From NCBI GenBank assembly GCA_025558095.1, contig JAIVFI010000033.1:1-64000 (forward strand): 64,000 nt of DNA. Reading direction: 5' to 3'. This document shows, piece by piece, positions 10,054-18,985 of the stretch (its first letter is position 1; the number at the start of each line of letters is the position of its first letter). Below the pieces are notes generated by a model, which had not been told where the DNA came from, ran no database searches, and was given only the letters and a program-made list of their open reading frames with translations. The position numbers and the translations under genes are program-made. This stretch comes from Hyaloraphidium curvatum (taxonomy: Eukaryota; Monoblepharomycota; Hyaloraphidiomycetes; Hyaloraphidiales; Hyaloraphidiaceae).

Positions 10054-12237
10054 ATGGCCACCCCGCAGCGCATCGCGCTCTCTGCCTACTCGCAGCTCGT
10101 TGCCGATGCCTGGAAGCGCAGCCCGGTGGCGCCGGCGGGCGCGGCGCCGTACGCGGGCCTCGTGGAGCGGGCGGCGAAGCTCCTCGCGCGCCAGGCCGCC
10201 CTGTCGGAGCCCGGATTCCGCCTGCCGAAGTCCGCCTCGACGGAGCAGCTGAGAGCACACGTGAAGCTGCTGATGACCGTGCGGGGTGCCGGCGAGCCCG
10301 GGGACGACGGCGAGGCCGAGGCGCGGGACGCCGTGAGCGAGCTCCTCGCGGCAGAGGCCGCCCAGCTGGCCTCCGAAGGGGCGCTCGTCGACGTGTCCAA
10401 CTTCACTCCCTTTGCCCTGGAAAAGGATCCGGAACGCCCGCCCTCCAGCTTGTCGGCCTTCGAGCGGCGGGCCTTCCTGCACCGCGGCGACATCACGCTG
10501 CTCTCGGACCTCCATTCGGCGCCCCGCCCGCCCTCGCTCGGCATAGTCAACGCCGCCAACTCGGCGCTGCTCGGCTGCTTCCGCCCGAATCACCCGTGCA
10601 TCGACAACGCCATCCACTGCGCCGCCGGGCCCGGCCTCCGGGACGCCTGCCACGCCTACATGGCCCGCTTCCGGACGCAGCCCGGGGGGGAGCCCGTGGG
10701 CACGGCCGTGGTGACGCCCGGGTTCTCGCTGCTACACCGGGGCATCTCGCACGTCGTGCACACGGTCGGGCCCCAGGTCCCCCAAGGGAGGCGGCCTTCG
10801 CCGGCAGACGCGGAGCTCCTCGCCTCGTGCTACCGCCACGCGCTCGATGCCGCCCTCGAGGCCGGCCTGCGGAACCTCGCCCTGTGCTCGATATCGACGG
10901 GTGTGTTTGGCTACCCCGTCGTCGAGGCCACCGAGATTGCGGTCAGCACCGTGCGCGACTGGGTCGAGGAGCGCGACCTGCCCGAGGGCGTGCTGGACCG
11001 AATCATCTTTGACGTCTTTTCAGAGAGGGATCTCGATGTCTACCGCCAGGCATTGTCGGCCCTCGATTCCGCGGCGGCTGTGGACGGCGAGGCTTCGCAC
11101 GGGGAGTCGGACCTCGATGAGCTGGATGAAGAACTCGAAGAAAGCGACGACGAGGGACACGAGCACGACCATGACCATGACGGGCACGATCACGACGGGC
11201 ACGACCACGGACACGACCACGCAGGACACATCCGCTACTTCGGCCAGGACTACGTCTCCTCGCTGCCGGCCGACAACCCCGCCAACATCGCCAAGGCGGT
11301 CGCGATCCTGCGCGAGGCCGACGCGGTCGTCATCGCCGCGGGCGCAGGGCTGTCGGCCGCCGCGGGGCTCGACTACACCAGCACCTCGGTGTTCAGGAAG
11401 CATTTCCCGGGGATGCTGCAGTACGGCTTCCGCAGGTTCTACGACTTCATCGGCTTCACGGACTGGCCCGAGGACGGCGGCCGCCTGCAGTGGGGTTACT
11501 TCCTCTCCCAGGTCGACCTCGCCGCCTACCGCTGGCCCCGCTCGCCCACCATCTACGGCAAGCTCTTCGACCTGGCCGCCGCCGTCCGCGGGGCCGAGTC
11601 GACCCCCGCCGGATCGCACCGCCCCTTCTTCGTCGTGACCACCAACGCCGACAACATGTTCCTGCAGAACGGCTTTCCGGAGGACCGCATCTTCACCCCC
11701 CAGGGCAGCTACCGCCTCCTGCAGTGCCTCAAGCCGTGCCGCCCCGACGCCCTCTTCCCCACCTCGGACTCCATCTCCGCCGCGCGCGTCCGCGAGGGCG
11801 GCGTGGACCCCTGGACGATGCAGCTCCGCGACCCCTCCGCCGTGCCAAAGTGCCCATTCTGCGGCGGCGAGGTGTTCATGAACGTGCGCGGGGGGAACTG
11901 GTTCCTGGAGGGGCACCTCGCCGCGCAGCGCGTGGCGTTCGCCGAGTTCGTGGAGCGCTTCAGGGAGGAGGGGAAGAAGCTCGCGGTGCTGGACATCGGG
12001 ACGGGGTTCAACACGCCCGGGGTGGTGCGGCTGCCGATGGAGCGGATCACGGCGGCGTGGGGGGACAAGGGATGGGCCAAGTTGATTCGGATCAACGCGG
12101 ACAGGTGGGAGGTTCCCAAGGGGTTGGCTCAGCGAGGCAGGGCGGTGGGGATCGGAGGGGATGGATGGGGGGCGGAGAGGGTGCTGGGGGAGTTGCACCG
12201 AGGTGTGCTTGGTGGGGAGGTGGAGGCGGAGAGCTGA
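10054..12237 (+). CDS. Zinc-macrodomain fused to class M-like sirtuin
   Basis: A 727-residue intronless gene. Residues about 150-340 form a macrodomain (GIVNAANSALLGC; HPCIDNAIHCAAG near residue 180, followed by LRDAC; ISTGVFGYP). Its Cys-His-Cys arrangement matches the zinc-containing macrodomains that accompany SirTM sirtuins. Residues about 356-395 form an acidic then His/Asp-rich linker (about a dozen His). Residues about 400-700 form a sirtuin fold: GAGLSAAAG near 430 for NAD binding, TTNADN near 529, and the zinc-binding pairs QCLKPC and CPFCGG. Where deacetylating sirtuins have the catalytic HG, this protein has TPQGSYR (Gln), the class M signature. SirTM enzymes ADP-ribosylate a lipoylated GcvH-like protein in bacteria, and the macrodomain reverses the mark; fusions are known in fungi. 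Its own target is unknown. Confidence 0.88.
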   Translation: MATPQRIALSAYSQLVADAWKRSPVAPAGAAPYAGLVERAAKLLARQAALSEPGFRLPKSASTEQLRAHVKLLMTVRGAGEPGDDGEAEARDAVSELLAAEAAQLASEGALVDVSNFTPFALEKDPERPPSSLSAFERRAFLHRGDITLLSDLHSAPRPPSLGIVNAANSALLGCFRPNHPCIDNAIHCAAGPGLRDACHAYMARFRTQPGGEPVGTAVVTPGFSLLHRGISHVVHTVGPQVPQGRRPSPADAELLASCYRHALDAALEAGLRNLALCSISTGVFGYPVVEATEIAVSTVRDWVEERDLPEGVLDRIIFDVFSERDLDVYRQALSALDSAAAVDGEASHGESDLDELDEELEESDDEGHEHDHDHDGHDHDGHDHGHDHAGHIRYFGQDYVSSLPADNPANIAKAVAILREADAVVIAAGAGLSAAAGLDYTSTSVFRKHFPGMLQYGFRRFYDFIGFTDWPEDGGRLQWGYFLSQVDLAAYRWPRSPTIYGKLFDLAAAVRGAESTPAGSHRPFFVVTTNADNMFLQNGFPEDRIFTPQGSYRLLQCLKPCRPDALFPTSDSISAARVREGGVDPWTMQLRDPSAVPKCPFCGGEVFMNVRGGNWFLEGHLAAQRVAFAEFVERFREEGKKLAVLDIGTGFNTPGVVRLPMERITAAWGDKGWAKLIRINADRWEVPKGLAQRGRAVGIGGDGWGAERVLGELHRGVLGGEVEAES

Positions 12238-12799
12238 GGCGCAGGTCGGCCCTTCGTTTGCTTGACTATACCTGGCCTGCAGCTGTAGATCTTGAATGTA
12301 TTGCCTTCGTGGCTGCTTTTTGCAGCTATAGATCAGTGACAATCTCATCCGAGCTTCCGACGTCGCGAACACTGCTTACACTCCGGAGCCACCTCGGGAA
12401 CCTGCTTTGTCCGTCCGCCAGTCCAAAAAGCAGGCAACTTCTTCGTTCCCCTCCGTTGTCCGACTTGGCCTGTGCCGCGGGATCCCTCGGGCCGACGTCA
12501 CAGCACGCCTGACGATTGAACTCGTCCTGATTTTGGAGGGGCGAGGTCACCGGTTTCACGGCAGCCTCCTTTCGAAGCAGTCGGACTCGAGAAGGGGAAC
12601 AATTGCCCCGCGCTACGATGTTCGCGGATCGCCGCTTACTTTCACGATCATCGCGCTCAGCGCCTGTGGTTAACAAGAGATATGATCGAGCTCCGGCGTC
12701 CCTAAGGACGCGAAGGGTCTTTTGAAGTGAACTCTTCTTCCGCTCACAACCCCACCTGCTCGACATAGAGACCGCGGACGCTTGGCCAACGTCCCCTCA
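12238..12799. other. Intergenic region, lower GC
   Basis: About 560 bases between two plus-strand genes with visibly more A/T than the coding DNA. It presumably holds the 3' end of the macrodomain-sirtuin transcript and the promoter of the next gene. No tRNA or repeat was recognised. Confidence 0.4.
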
Positions 12800-14221
12800 A
12801 TGACTGATCTCGCGGCTGCCATGCCCTCCTGGGGCGGCGGCGCCGGACGAGCGTCGAGGACCGCCGACGTTCACCCCCTGGTGCGCCGCGTTGTCAGGGA
12901 CCCGACCTCAAATGCGTTACTCCTCGCCGTGGCGCTGGACCGGGCGGACATGTTGGAGAGCCTTATTGAAGCGGCGCCGGACGTCTACACCTCCGATGTG
13001 TTCAGGAGCGACCGGCAAGCCGTCGTCGACTCCGAGGAGGGCAGGCCCAACGTCAGGATCTTTACGTTGGAGCAATTCGCGGCGGAAGTCGGTTCCGTCG
13101 GCGTAATAAAGCTGCTCAAGAGCAGCTTCGGTCGGTTCGCCGACCCCGGGACGCTCCTTGTAAAGGCCTTGAACACCCTTCATTCCGTCGCGGTCGCCCT
13201 TTGGCTCCTCTCCGACGAAGATGTCGTTGAGCTGCTCGCACAGCATCAGATTGCCGCTGTCGAGGTTGTGTTCGCCGCCCTTCGCTGCATGTTGTTCATT
13301 GTGGACCTCGACGGAGCCCGGGCCCTGGCAAAGGCGTGCGTGCCGCTCGTTTCTTCCATCGCGGGATTTCCGCGAGCAGATGACTACACTACCTTGGGCT
13401 CGTACATTCGTATGTGCCCACCAGGACACCTACGCGCTGTTCTGCCGTCTCTTTGCAAAGATCTTCGGCTGGGGCCAAAGGCAACGTCAGAGAAGGACAT
13501 ATTCCCCGCTCTCCTGGACGAACCGTTTTCGGACGATCTTCAACTCAGCATGCAGCTACCACCGGAGAAACCCTTGATTGATCTGCTTCGCGACCGCTCC
13601 CGCGTCTTCCTCGCCCTGCTCGAAGCTCCCTCCCTTCGCGACGCCGAGCGCCGGATGATTGCCAAGCGGTACGCCGCCGCGTGCGAAGAACAGTTCAAGG
13701 ACCCCTCTTTCTTTGCCAGGCTCAGGTCTCTGGGGTTGTACGCGCCGACCGCCGGATCCCTGGCCCGCTTCCTCACCCGGCCGCGGTTCCGATACGGGGA
13801 GAACGTCCAGTTGCTGGGCTTTCTGAAAAGCGCCATGACGGAGCCCGAATCCCGGCGCGACTTTTTCCGCACCGTACGCTGGGCTCTGGAGAACCACCCT
13901 GCTCCGCCCGAATCGTCGCACATGGTTCTTGCCATCCACCAGCTTGCGCACAGGGACGGCTTCGAGGACCTGCTCCACTCCCTCCTCTGCCTCCTGATGT
14001 TCAAGGGGGCTGACTCGACGGACTACCTCCTTCGCGATGCCGTTCTTGGCACCGATACCTTGACCGGCCGGCTGCTTCCGGGCTTCGCGGATGATGTTAC
14101 CGAGGTCAAGCAATGGATGAGGTGGGTGCAGAACGGCCACATCGGCAAGTTACCTCCGGAGCTCGCGGAGATGGTGGCGATCCAGGTATGGGAGGACGCG
14201 GCGGCAGCGTGTGTACCTTGA
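12800..14221 (+). CDS. Hypothetical helical protein
   Basis: An intronless 473-residue frame starting MTDLAAAMPSW. No family is recognised. The sequence is largely alpha-helical, without signal peptide or membrane segments. An early part (NALLLAVALDRADMLESLIE) resembles a degenerate ankyrin-type unit, and the C-terminus (HIGKLPPELAEMVAIQVWE) resembles the LPPEL start of an F-box placed at the end of the protein. Similar fungal proteins combine degenerate ankyrin-like repeats with an F-box-like helix, but this is only a suggestion. Codon use is less GC3-biased than in the neighbouring enzymes. The frame is open further upstream, but only to a TTG, so the ATG at 12800 is the likely start. Confidence 0.75.
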   Translation: MTDLAAAMPSWGGGAGRASRTADVHPLVRRVVRDPTSNALLLAVALDRADMLESLIEAAPDVYTSDVFRSDRQAVVDSEEGRPNVRIFTLEQFAAEVGSVGVIKLLKSSFGRFADPGTLLVKALNTLHSVAVALWLLSDEDVVELLAQHQIAAVEVVFAALRCMLFIVDLDGARALAKACVPLVSSIAGFPRADDYTTLGSYIRMCPPGHLRAVLPSLCKDLRLGPKATSEKDIFPALLDEPFSDDLQLSMQLPPEKPLIDLLRDRSRVFLALLEAPSLRDAERRMIAKRYAAACEEQFKDPSFFARLRSLGLYAPTAGSLARFLTRPRFRYGENVQLLGFLKSAMTEPESRRDFFRTVRWALENHPAPPESSHMVLAIHQLAHRDGFEDLLHSLLCLLMFKGADSTDYLLRDAVLGTDTLTGRLLPGFADDVTEVKQWMRWVQNGHIGKLPPELAEMVAIQVWEDAAAACVP

Positions 14222-14448
14222 CTTTGCGTTCTCACGGCTCCAAGAACGCTAGTGGAGCGCCTTGTACGTAGCTTGATCACAAAGTTGCCATCTTCAACAT
14301 CGTTGAGCTGTGCTCGATTGTCCTTTGTTCAACCTCGATCGAAAGGTGAGCAATCGTACTGACCGCCGGCGCGGCGCGTCACGTCGAGTTCGCGAGGGAC
14401 CATCTTTCCATCGCTGCCGGCGCGCTTTCGCGGCACGAAAGGCGCAAA

Positions 14449-16454
14449 ATGGCGTCGCCTTCGGACGCTCCGGCGACTTCGGAGTCGCTGGCCGTGCCGG
14501 TGGCGTCGGGCGGCGCGGACACGGCGGGCGGCACGGGGAGCGTGGCGACGCCGCTCCCGCCACGCTATTCGGTCGAGTTTGGGCGCCGAAACCCGCCGCC
14601 GACGCGGCGGCCGCCTGTCGCCGAAGAGCCAGCGTCGCCCACTGCCTCGGATGGGGACAACGGAGGGACAGCCGAGGAGGGAGCGGACGCGGCGGCGGCA
14701 GACGCGCCACCCGCCGCGGACGACGCCGGCTCGCAGTCGTCCTCGGAGCCGCTGCTGCCCTCGGACCTCGTTTTCTACGTGTCGCAGATGACTCTGATCC
14801 TGATCCCGGTGCTGTGGTGCATCGTGCTGTCGATCCTGTGGGTCAAGATTGCGCGGTCGCCGGACGCCGGGGGCTACGCGCCGTCCGCGATCAACTACGT
14901 GGGCGGCGGCACCATGGACGGCGGTACTGGGAGCCCGGTTGAAGGGCTCGTCAACGCCATGATTATTTTGAGCCAGGTGGGCCCCGTTGATGACGTGGTG
15001 GTCCGACAGCGAGCGTTGACCGCGTTCCTCTTGCCCAGGTCATTGTTGCGACAATCATTATCCTTATTCTGTTCAAGTACAACTGCATGAAGGTCAGAAA
15101 CCGGATCTGAACCGCCGTTTGCCTCGGAACCTGACGTCCGTTCGCCCTAGGTCCTGTTTGGCTTCTTTGCCCTCGTCGTGCTCGTCCTCCTCGGCCTCTT
15201 TGGCTACCTCCTCCTCGCCGCGATCCTCACCCGCCTCAACATCGGCATGGACTGGATCACCTTCGCCCTCTGCCTCTGGAACTTGGCCATGGTCGGCCTG
15301 GTCTCCATCTTCTACAAGGGCCCGCTGTGGATCCAGCAGGCCTACCTCGTGGTCATGTCGAGCCTCATGGCCTTCAGCTTCACGGGGCTGGACGAGTGGA
15401 CGACGTGGCTGCTGCTCGGGCTGCTCGCCATTTGGGACCTGGTCGCGGTGCTGGCCCCGTTCGGGCCGCTGAGGCTGCTGATCGAGAGCTCGAGGCAGAA
15501 CAACCGCGAGATCCCGGCGCTGCTCTACTCAGGTATGCCGTCGCGTTCGTCTGTCATCCTCACGGGCTCATTTCATCCTTCTCAGCTGCTGTATGGCTCA
15601 TGGCATCGCTGGGTTCGGACCCCGTTGAGGACGCGGACCCGTCGCCCGCACCGGCCGCCGCTGACCTCGGCGACGATTCCCCGTCGCCGGATCCCGCCTC
15701 GAACGCCGCCACGGTCTCGGCAGCAGGGGTCGACACCACCCTCCCCGCGCTTCTCAAGACCAACTCGGACATTTCCCTCGACTCGACCACTGAGCGCCAG
15801 ATCGCCGCCGAATCCTCCCCGACCACGGACCCCACCTCCGCTGTCCTCCTCCGCCCCATCCGCCCCGAATCCCCGGACCACCCCTCGGACGCCGGGTCGG
15901 CCAACAGCACCTCTCACCTCGCCCCCGAGCGCACCGTGTCGCGGGTGCATCCGCTCGAGGGGCTCGTCTCGGAGGAAGAACTCGAGGGCCGCGCGGGACA
16001 GGGCGAGTCGCTGCCCTCGTACAACGCCGCGGCACGGCAGCGCGGTCCCACGGACGGCCCCGCGGAGGAGGAGGACGAGGAGGACGCGGCAAGGTCGGGG
16101 CTCAAGCTCGGCCTGGGGGACTTTGTGTTTTACTCGGTGATGGTCTCGCGCGCCGCCATGAGGGACTGGGTGACCACCATCTGCGTCTCGCTGGCCGCCA
16201 TCTCCGGCCTCATCTCGACCATCTTCCTCCTCGTGCTGTTCCGCAAGGCCCTCCCGGCGCTGCCCATCTCGATCGCCCTGGGGATCATCTTCTACTTCGC
16301 TTCGACGGCCGTGGTCGTGCCATGGGTGCTCGAGGGATTCTATGGGGGGGTGCCGTGGAACGCGGGGATGGCCGAGGGGATGCGGAACCAGTGGGAGGCC
16401 GAGGGGGTGTCGCTGTTCCCGGGGATGTGGACGGGAGGGGTCGTGTATGCCTAA
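14449..16454 (+). CDS. Presenilin (intramembrane aspartyl protease)
   Basis: The catalytic subunit type of gamma-secretase, cleaving membrane helices in ER/endosomal membranes. Exons 14449-14976, 15039-15092, 15151-15532 and 15586-16454 give 610 residues. The introns are 62, 58 and 53 bases. The N-terminus is about 100 residues and disordered. Transmembrane helices follow, then the first catalytic Asp near residue 289 (IWDLVAVLAPFGPLR; animals have YD rather than WD). A roughly 180-residue acidic cytosolic loop comes next, then the second catalytic Asp near residue 495 (GLGDFVFYSVMV), and the diagnostic PAL motif (KALPALPISIALG). All three signature motifs are intact. The second exon is only 54 bases. 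The gene converges with the F-box gene, 82 bases between stops. Confidence 0.95.
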
Positions 16455-16536
16455 TTCGCGGTGTGGATCTATCTCACTACATCGCGTCGCACATGAAGGT
16501 GCCCCTATCTTTTGCCTTCTTTGTCCAAGCTGCCTT

Positions 16537-17634
16537 CTAGAGCGAGATGCTCGCGCGAGCCCACGCTTCCTCGGCGAGCGCGTCCCAGAAGGGACGTTCG
16601 TTGTTCCAGTCCCGGGCGCCCCAGTAGTCCCCCTCGATCTTGATTTCGATAAGCCAAAGCTTGTCCATGCGTCGCAAGGCCGTGCGAAGCTGCTCTCTGG
16701 CGGCCTCCTGGCTGAGCGTCCACCCGGGATTGATGAGGTGCAGCTCCTCGACCGCCCCCGGAAGACCATGAAGCACGTGGCAGTCGGTGCGTATGTTCTC
16801 GAAAGAAACCGTGCGTAGCGAAGGCATGGCTTCGTAGATTTTCCACCAAGCGCCGAAATTGGTGTCCGCCAGACCATTGTTGAAGCAGCGAGCTTTTGTG
16901 ACAACCAGGTTCCGGAGCTTCAGCCCAGGAAGGACCGCCAGCGCCTCCAGAACACTCGGCCAGCCCTGAACACTGCTGAGCAAGCCAACGATCTTGGCGG
17001 GGAAGAGCTCGAGATGCATCGTCTCCACCCGCGGTCGATAGAAGCGGTGCTTGTAGGAGTCGACGGCGATGGTCCATTCCTGCAGGACAGCGGGTGCCCT
17101 CGAAGCCAAGTCCCACACTGCCGGTAGGTCATCAAAATCGGCGACGGCGAGCTCCAGCTTGCGGACTCCGACGGGGATCTCGATCCTTCGCACCGCGTTC
17201 TTGGATCCAGCGTCGCAGCGCAGCTCGAGGTAACGCAGGTTCTTGGCCTTCCCCATCGCGCGCACGATGGCCGTGCCAGAGCTGCCGCCGCAGATCCCGA
17301 CCGAGAGCTCCACGAGGTTGTGCGCGACAAGCTTGAGCAGATCCAGCTGCAGCTTGGCCGAGGTCTTTCCACCGCCCATGCTCAGCCCGAGCTGACGCAG
17401 CGCCGCCGCCTTGTCCGCGCCGTCCTTGCTTGTGAGAGATCGCAGCAGCCTGTCCGATGGCGTCTCGAGGCGGCGGTACAGCAGCGGCAACGCGGCGGCG
17501 CGGAGGGCACGGCACACGCGCGCGAGGCGAGCGAGGGACGCGCGGTCGCCGCCGGCGAGCAGCGCCTCGCCGATGGCAGAAAGGAGCTCGGCGGGCATGC
17601 TGGCGAGGGCGGGAACGGGCGCGGCGACGGACAT
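16537..17634 (-). CDS. F-box-like protein
   Basis: A 365-residue intronless protein. Residues about 10-55 fit an F-box (MPAELLSAIGEALLAGGDR, then ASLARLARVCRALRAAALPLLYRRLE), which in known proteins binds Skp1 in SCF ubiquitin ligases. The remainder contains irregular leucine-rich segments (NLRYLELRCDAG; LEELHLINPGW-type strands), suggesting a substrate-binding LRR-like fold. The ATG at 17634 is chosen because the F-box begins 12 residues later; an in-frame ATG at 17700 would add 22 residues. A decayed relative lies immediately upstream (17915-18493). Confidence 0.75.
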   Translation of the reverse strand: MSVAAPVPALASMPAELLSAIGEALLAGGDRASLARLARVCRALRAAALPLLYRRLETPSDRLLRSLTSKDGADKAAALRQLGLSMGGGKTSAKLQLDLLKLVAHNLVELSVGICGGSSGTAIVRAMGKAKNLRYLELRCDAGSKNAVRRIEIPVGVRKLELAVADFDDLPAVWDLASRAPAVLQEWTIAVDSYKHRFYRPRVETMHLELFPAKIVGLLSSVQGWPSVLEALAVLPGLKLRNLVVTKARCFNNGLADTNFGAWWKIYEAMPSLRTVSFENIRTDCHVLHGLPGAVEELHLINPGWTLSQEAAREQLRTALRRMDKLWLIEIKIEGDYWGARDWNNERPFWDALAEEAWARASISL

Positions 17635-17914
17635 GGTGGGAGGTGGTGCGAGTGGGACTTCAGGCCCGTTTCGAGGCGAACCATGGATCCGCTCGAACAA
17701 GACCTGCTACATTTCATCAATCCGTTCAACTCAATCAGCTGATTACAAGACGCAAGAGCTCGCCCAGATCCGATCCCGACCCGTAGCCAAAAGACTCGCG
17801 ACTGCTACTCGCCCCCCGAAGACGTCCGCAGCACGGCTCCGATCTCCTCGATGCGGGTGGTGCCATGCACGTCCGGTCACGCGACTAGAGCGCGAGACTG
17901 GCCCGGTCCCAGGC

Positions 17915-18493
17915 TCACTGCGCCACGCCGCGCCAGAACGCCATCTCGCTCCCAGGATCGTCGTACGACGGAGCGCCCCGCGGCCAATTGATGTCCACCA
18001 ACCACAGCTTGTCCAAGACGAGCATCGCCGTGCGAACCTGCTCGCGCGTTTCTCCGACCCCAAGGCAGAACGTGGGATTGACGAGGTGGAGCTCCTCGAG
18101 CGCCGGAGGGAGCTGCTTCAGGACCGGCGAGACGAGCTTGCGCACGCTGCGAGGAATCTCCATCTTCCGCAGCACGTTGATGCATCCGAAATGGCAGACC
18201 AGCTCCAGGTAACGCAAGTTGGTCGTTCCCGAGCTCGGCGAGCACCGCCGCCCCGTCCTTGCCGCCACGGATGCCCACAGAAAGCTCCAGCAGGTTCGCT
18301 GCCACGAGGCCGAGGAGCTGGATCTGCACCCGCTTCGACGCGGACTGCTCCTTTTCGCCCCTCGTCTGGAGGCCCACCTGGCGCAGGGCCGCGGCTGCCT
18401 CCGCCCCCTTTGGCGAGGCCAGCCGGCGCAGCATATTGTAACTCGGCGTCTCGAGGCGGCGGAAGAGCACGGGGAGAACGGCGGCGCGCACTC
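17915..18493 (-). pseudogene. Decayed F-box/LRR gene copy
   Basis: A clear relative of the gene at 16537-17634 on the same strand: it shares FRRLETPS, NLLELSVGIRGG, NLRYLELVCHFG, ALEELHLVNP and LDKLWLVDI. It is broken in three ways. The F-box is missing at the 5' end. A single-base shift near 18220 separates the first and second halves. About 100 residues of the middle repeat region present in the intact gene are absent, so the VRKL segment runs almost directly into the ALEELHL segment. A short plus-strand F-box-like stretch begins where this copy's F-box should be. A spliced gene could hide one frameshift, but no suitable GT-AG pair was seen. Confidence 0.6.
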
Positions 18494-18495
18494 GA

Positions 18496-18660
18496 ATGGT
18501 AAAGAGTCGTTGCCGGCAGTGCCGCCCGAGATTCTCGGCCAAATCGCAGCCGTGCTCGCGACACGTCAGCGCCGCCGGACGCTCCTGGAGTTGATGCTGG
18601 CCTGCAAGCTAGCAGTTCTTTGGTCTCAGGCACCCCTTTCCGCGCCCCTTAAGATTCTCG
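18496..18660 (+). pseudogene. F-box-like fragment in opposite orientation
   Basis: The plus strand reads SLPAVPPEILGQIAAVLA, then RRRTLLELMLACK, the form of an F-box (LPPEIL...I...L) ending where RAFR-type residues should follow. It is not followed by any repeat domain and runs into unrecognisable sequence before a stop at about 18849. Its position head-to-head with the F-box-less relic at 17915-18493 suggests a local inversion. A small independent plus-strand gene cannot be excluded. Confidence 0.4.
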
Positions 18661-18985
18661 GTCCGGATCACGAGACAGACCGGACGGCGGCCGGCAAACT
18701 GCGCCTGCTCGCGACAGGGTACTCGATCTGCGAGGGGACGGAGGATGTTTCGTCCGGGCGGTTCACGTGCGGAGCGCGTCGCTCGTCCGGCGACGCAGAA
18801 ACATGCTGCCTACCGTTGCACGGGCCGCGGGGCGCGCTAAGGAGGTGATCATCAGCTTCTCGGATATAGTGGGCAGAATGGCCGGGCAGGACCATGAAGT
18901 GCTCCACAGAATCCTGCGTGGGGACAACGACATTGAATCTCTAACGCATCGGATTGATGCGTCCTGCATTTAGCAACTTTTCAAT

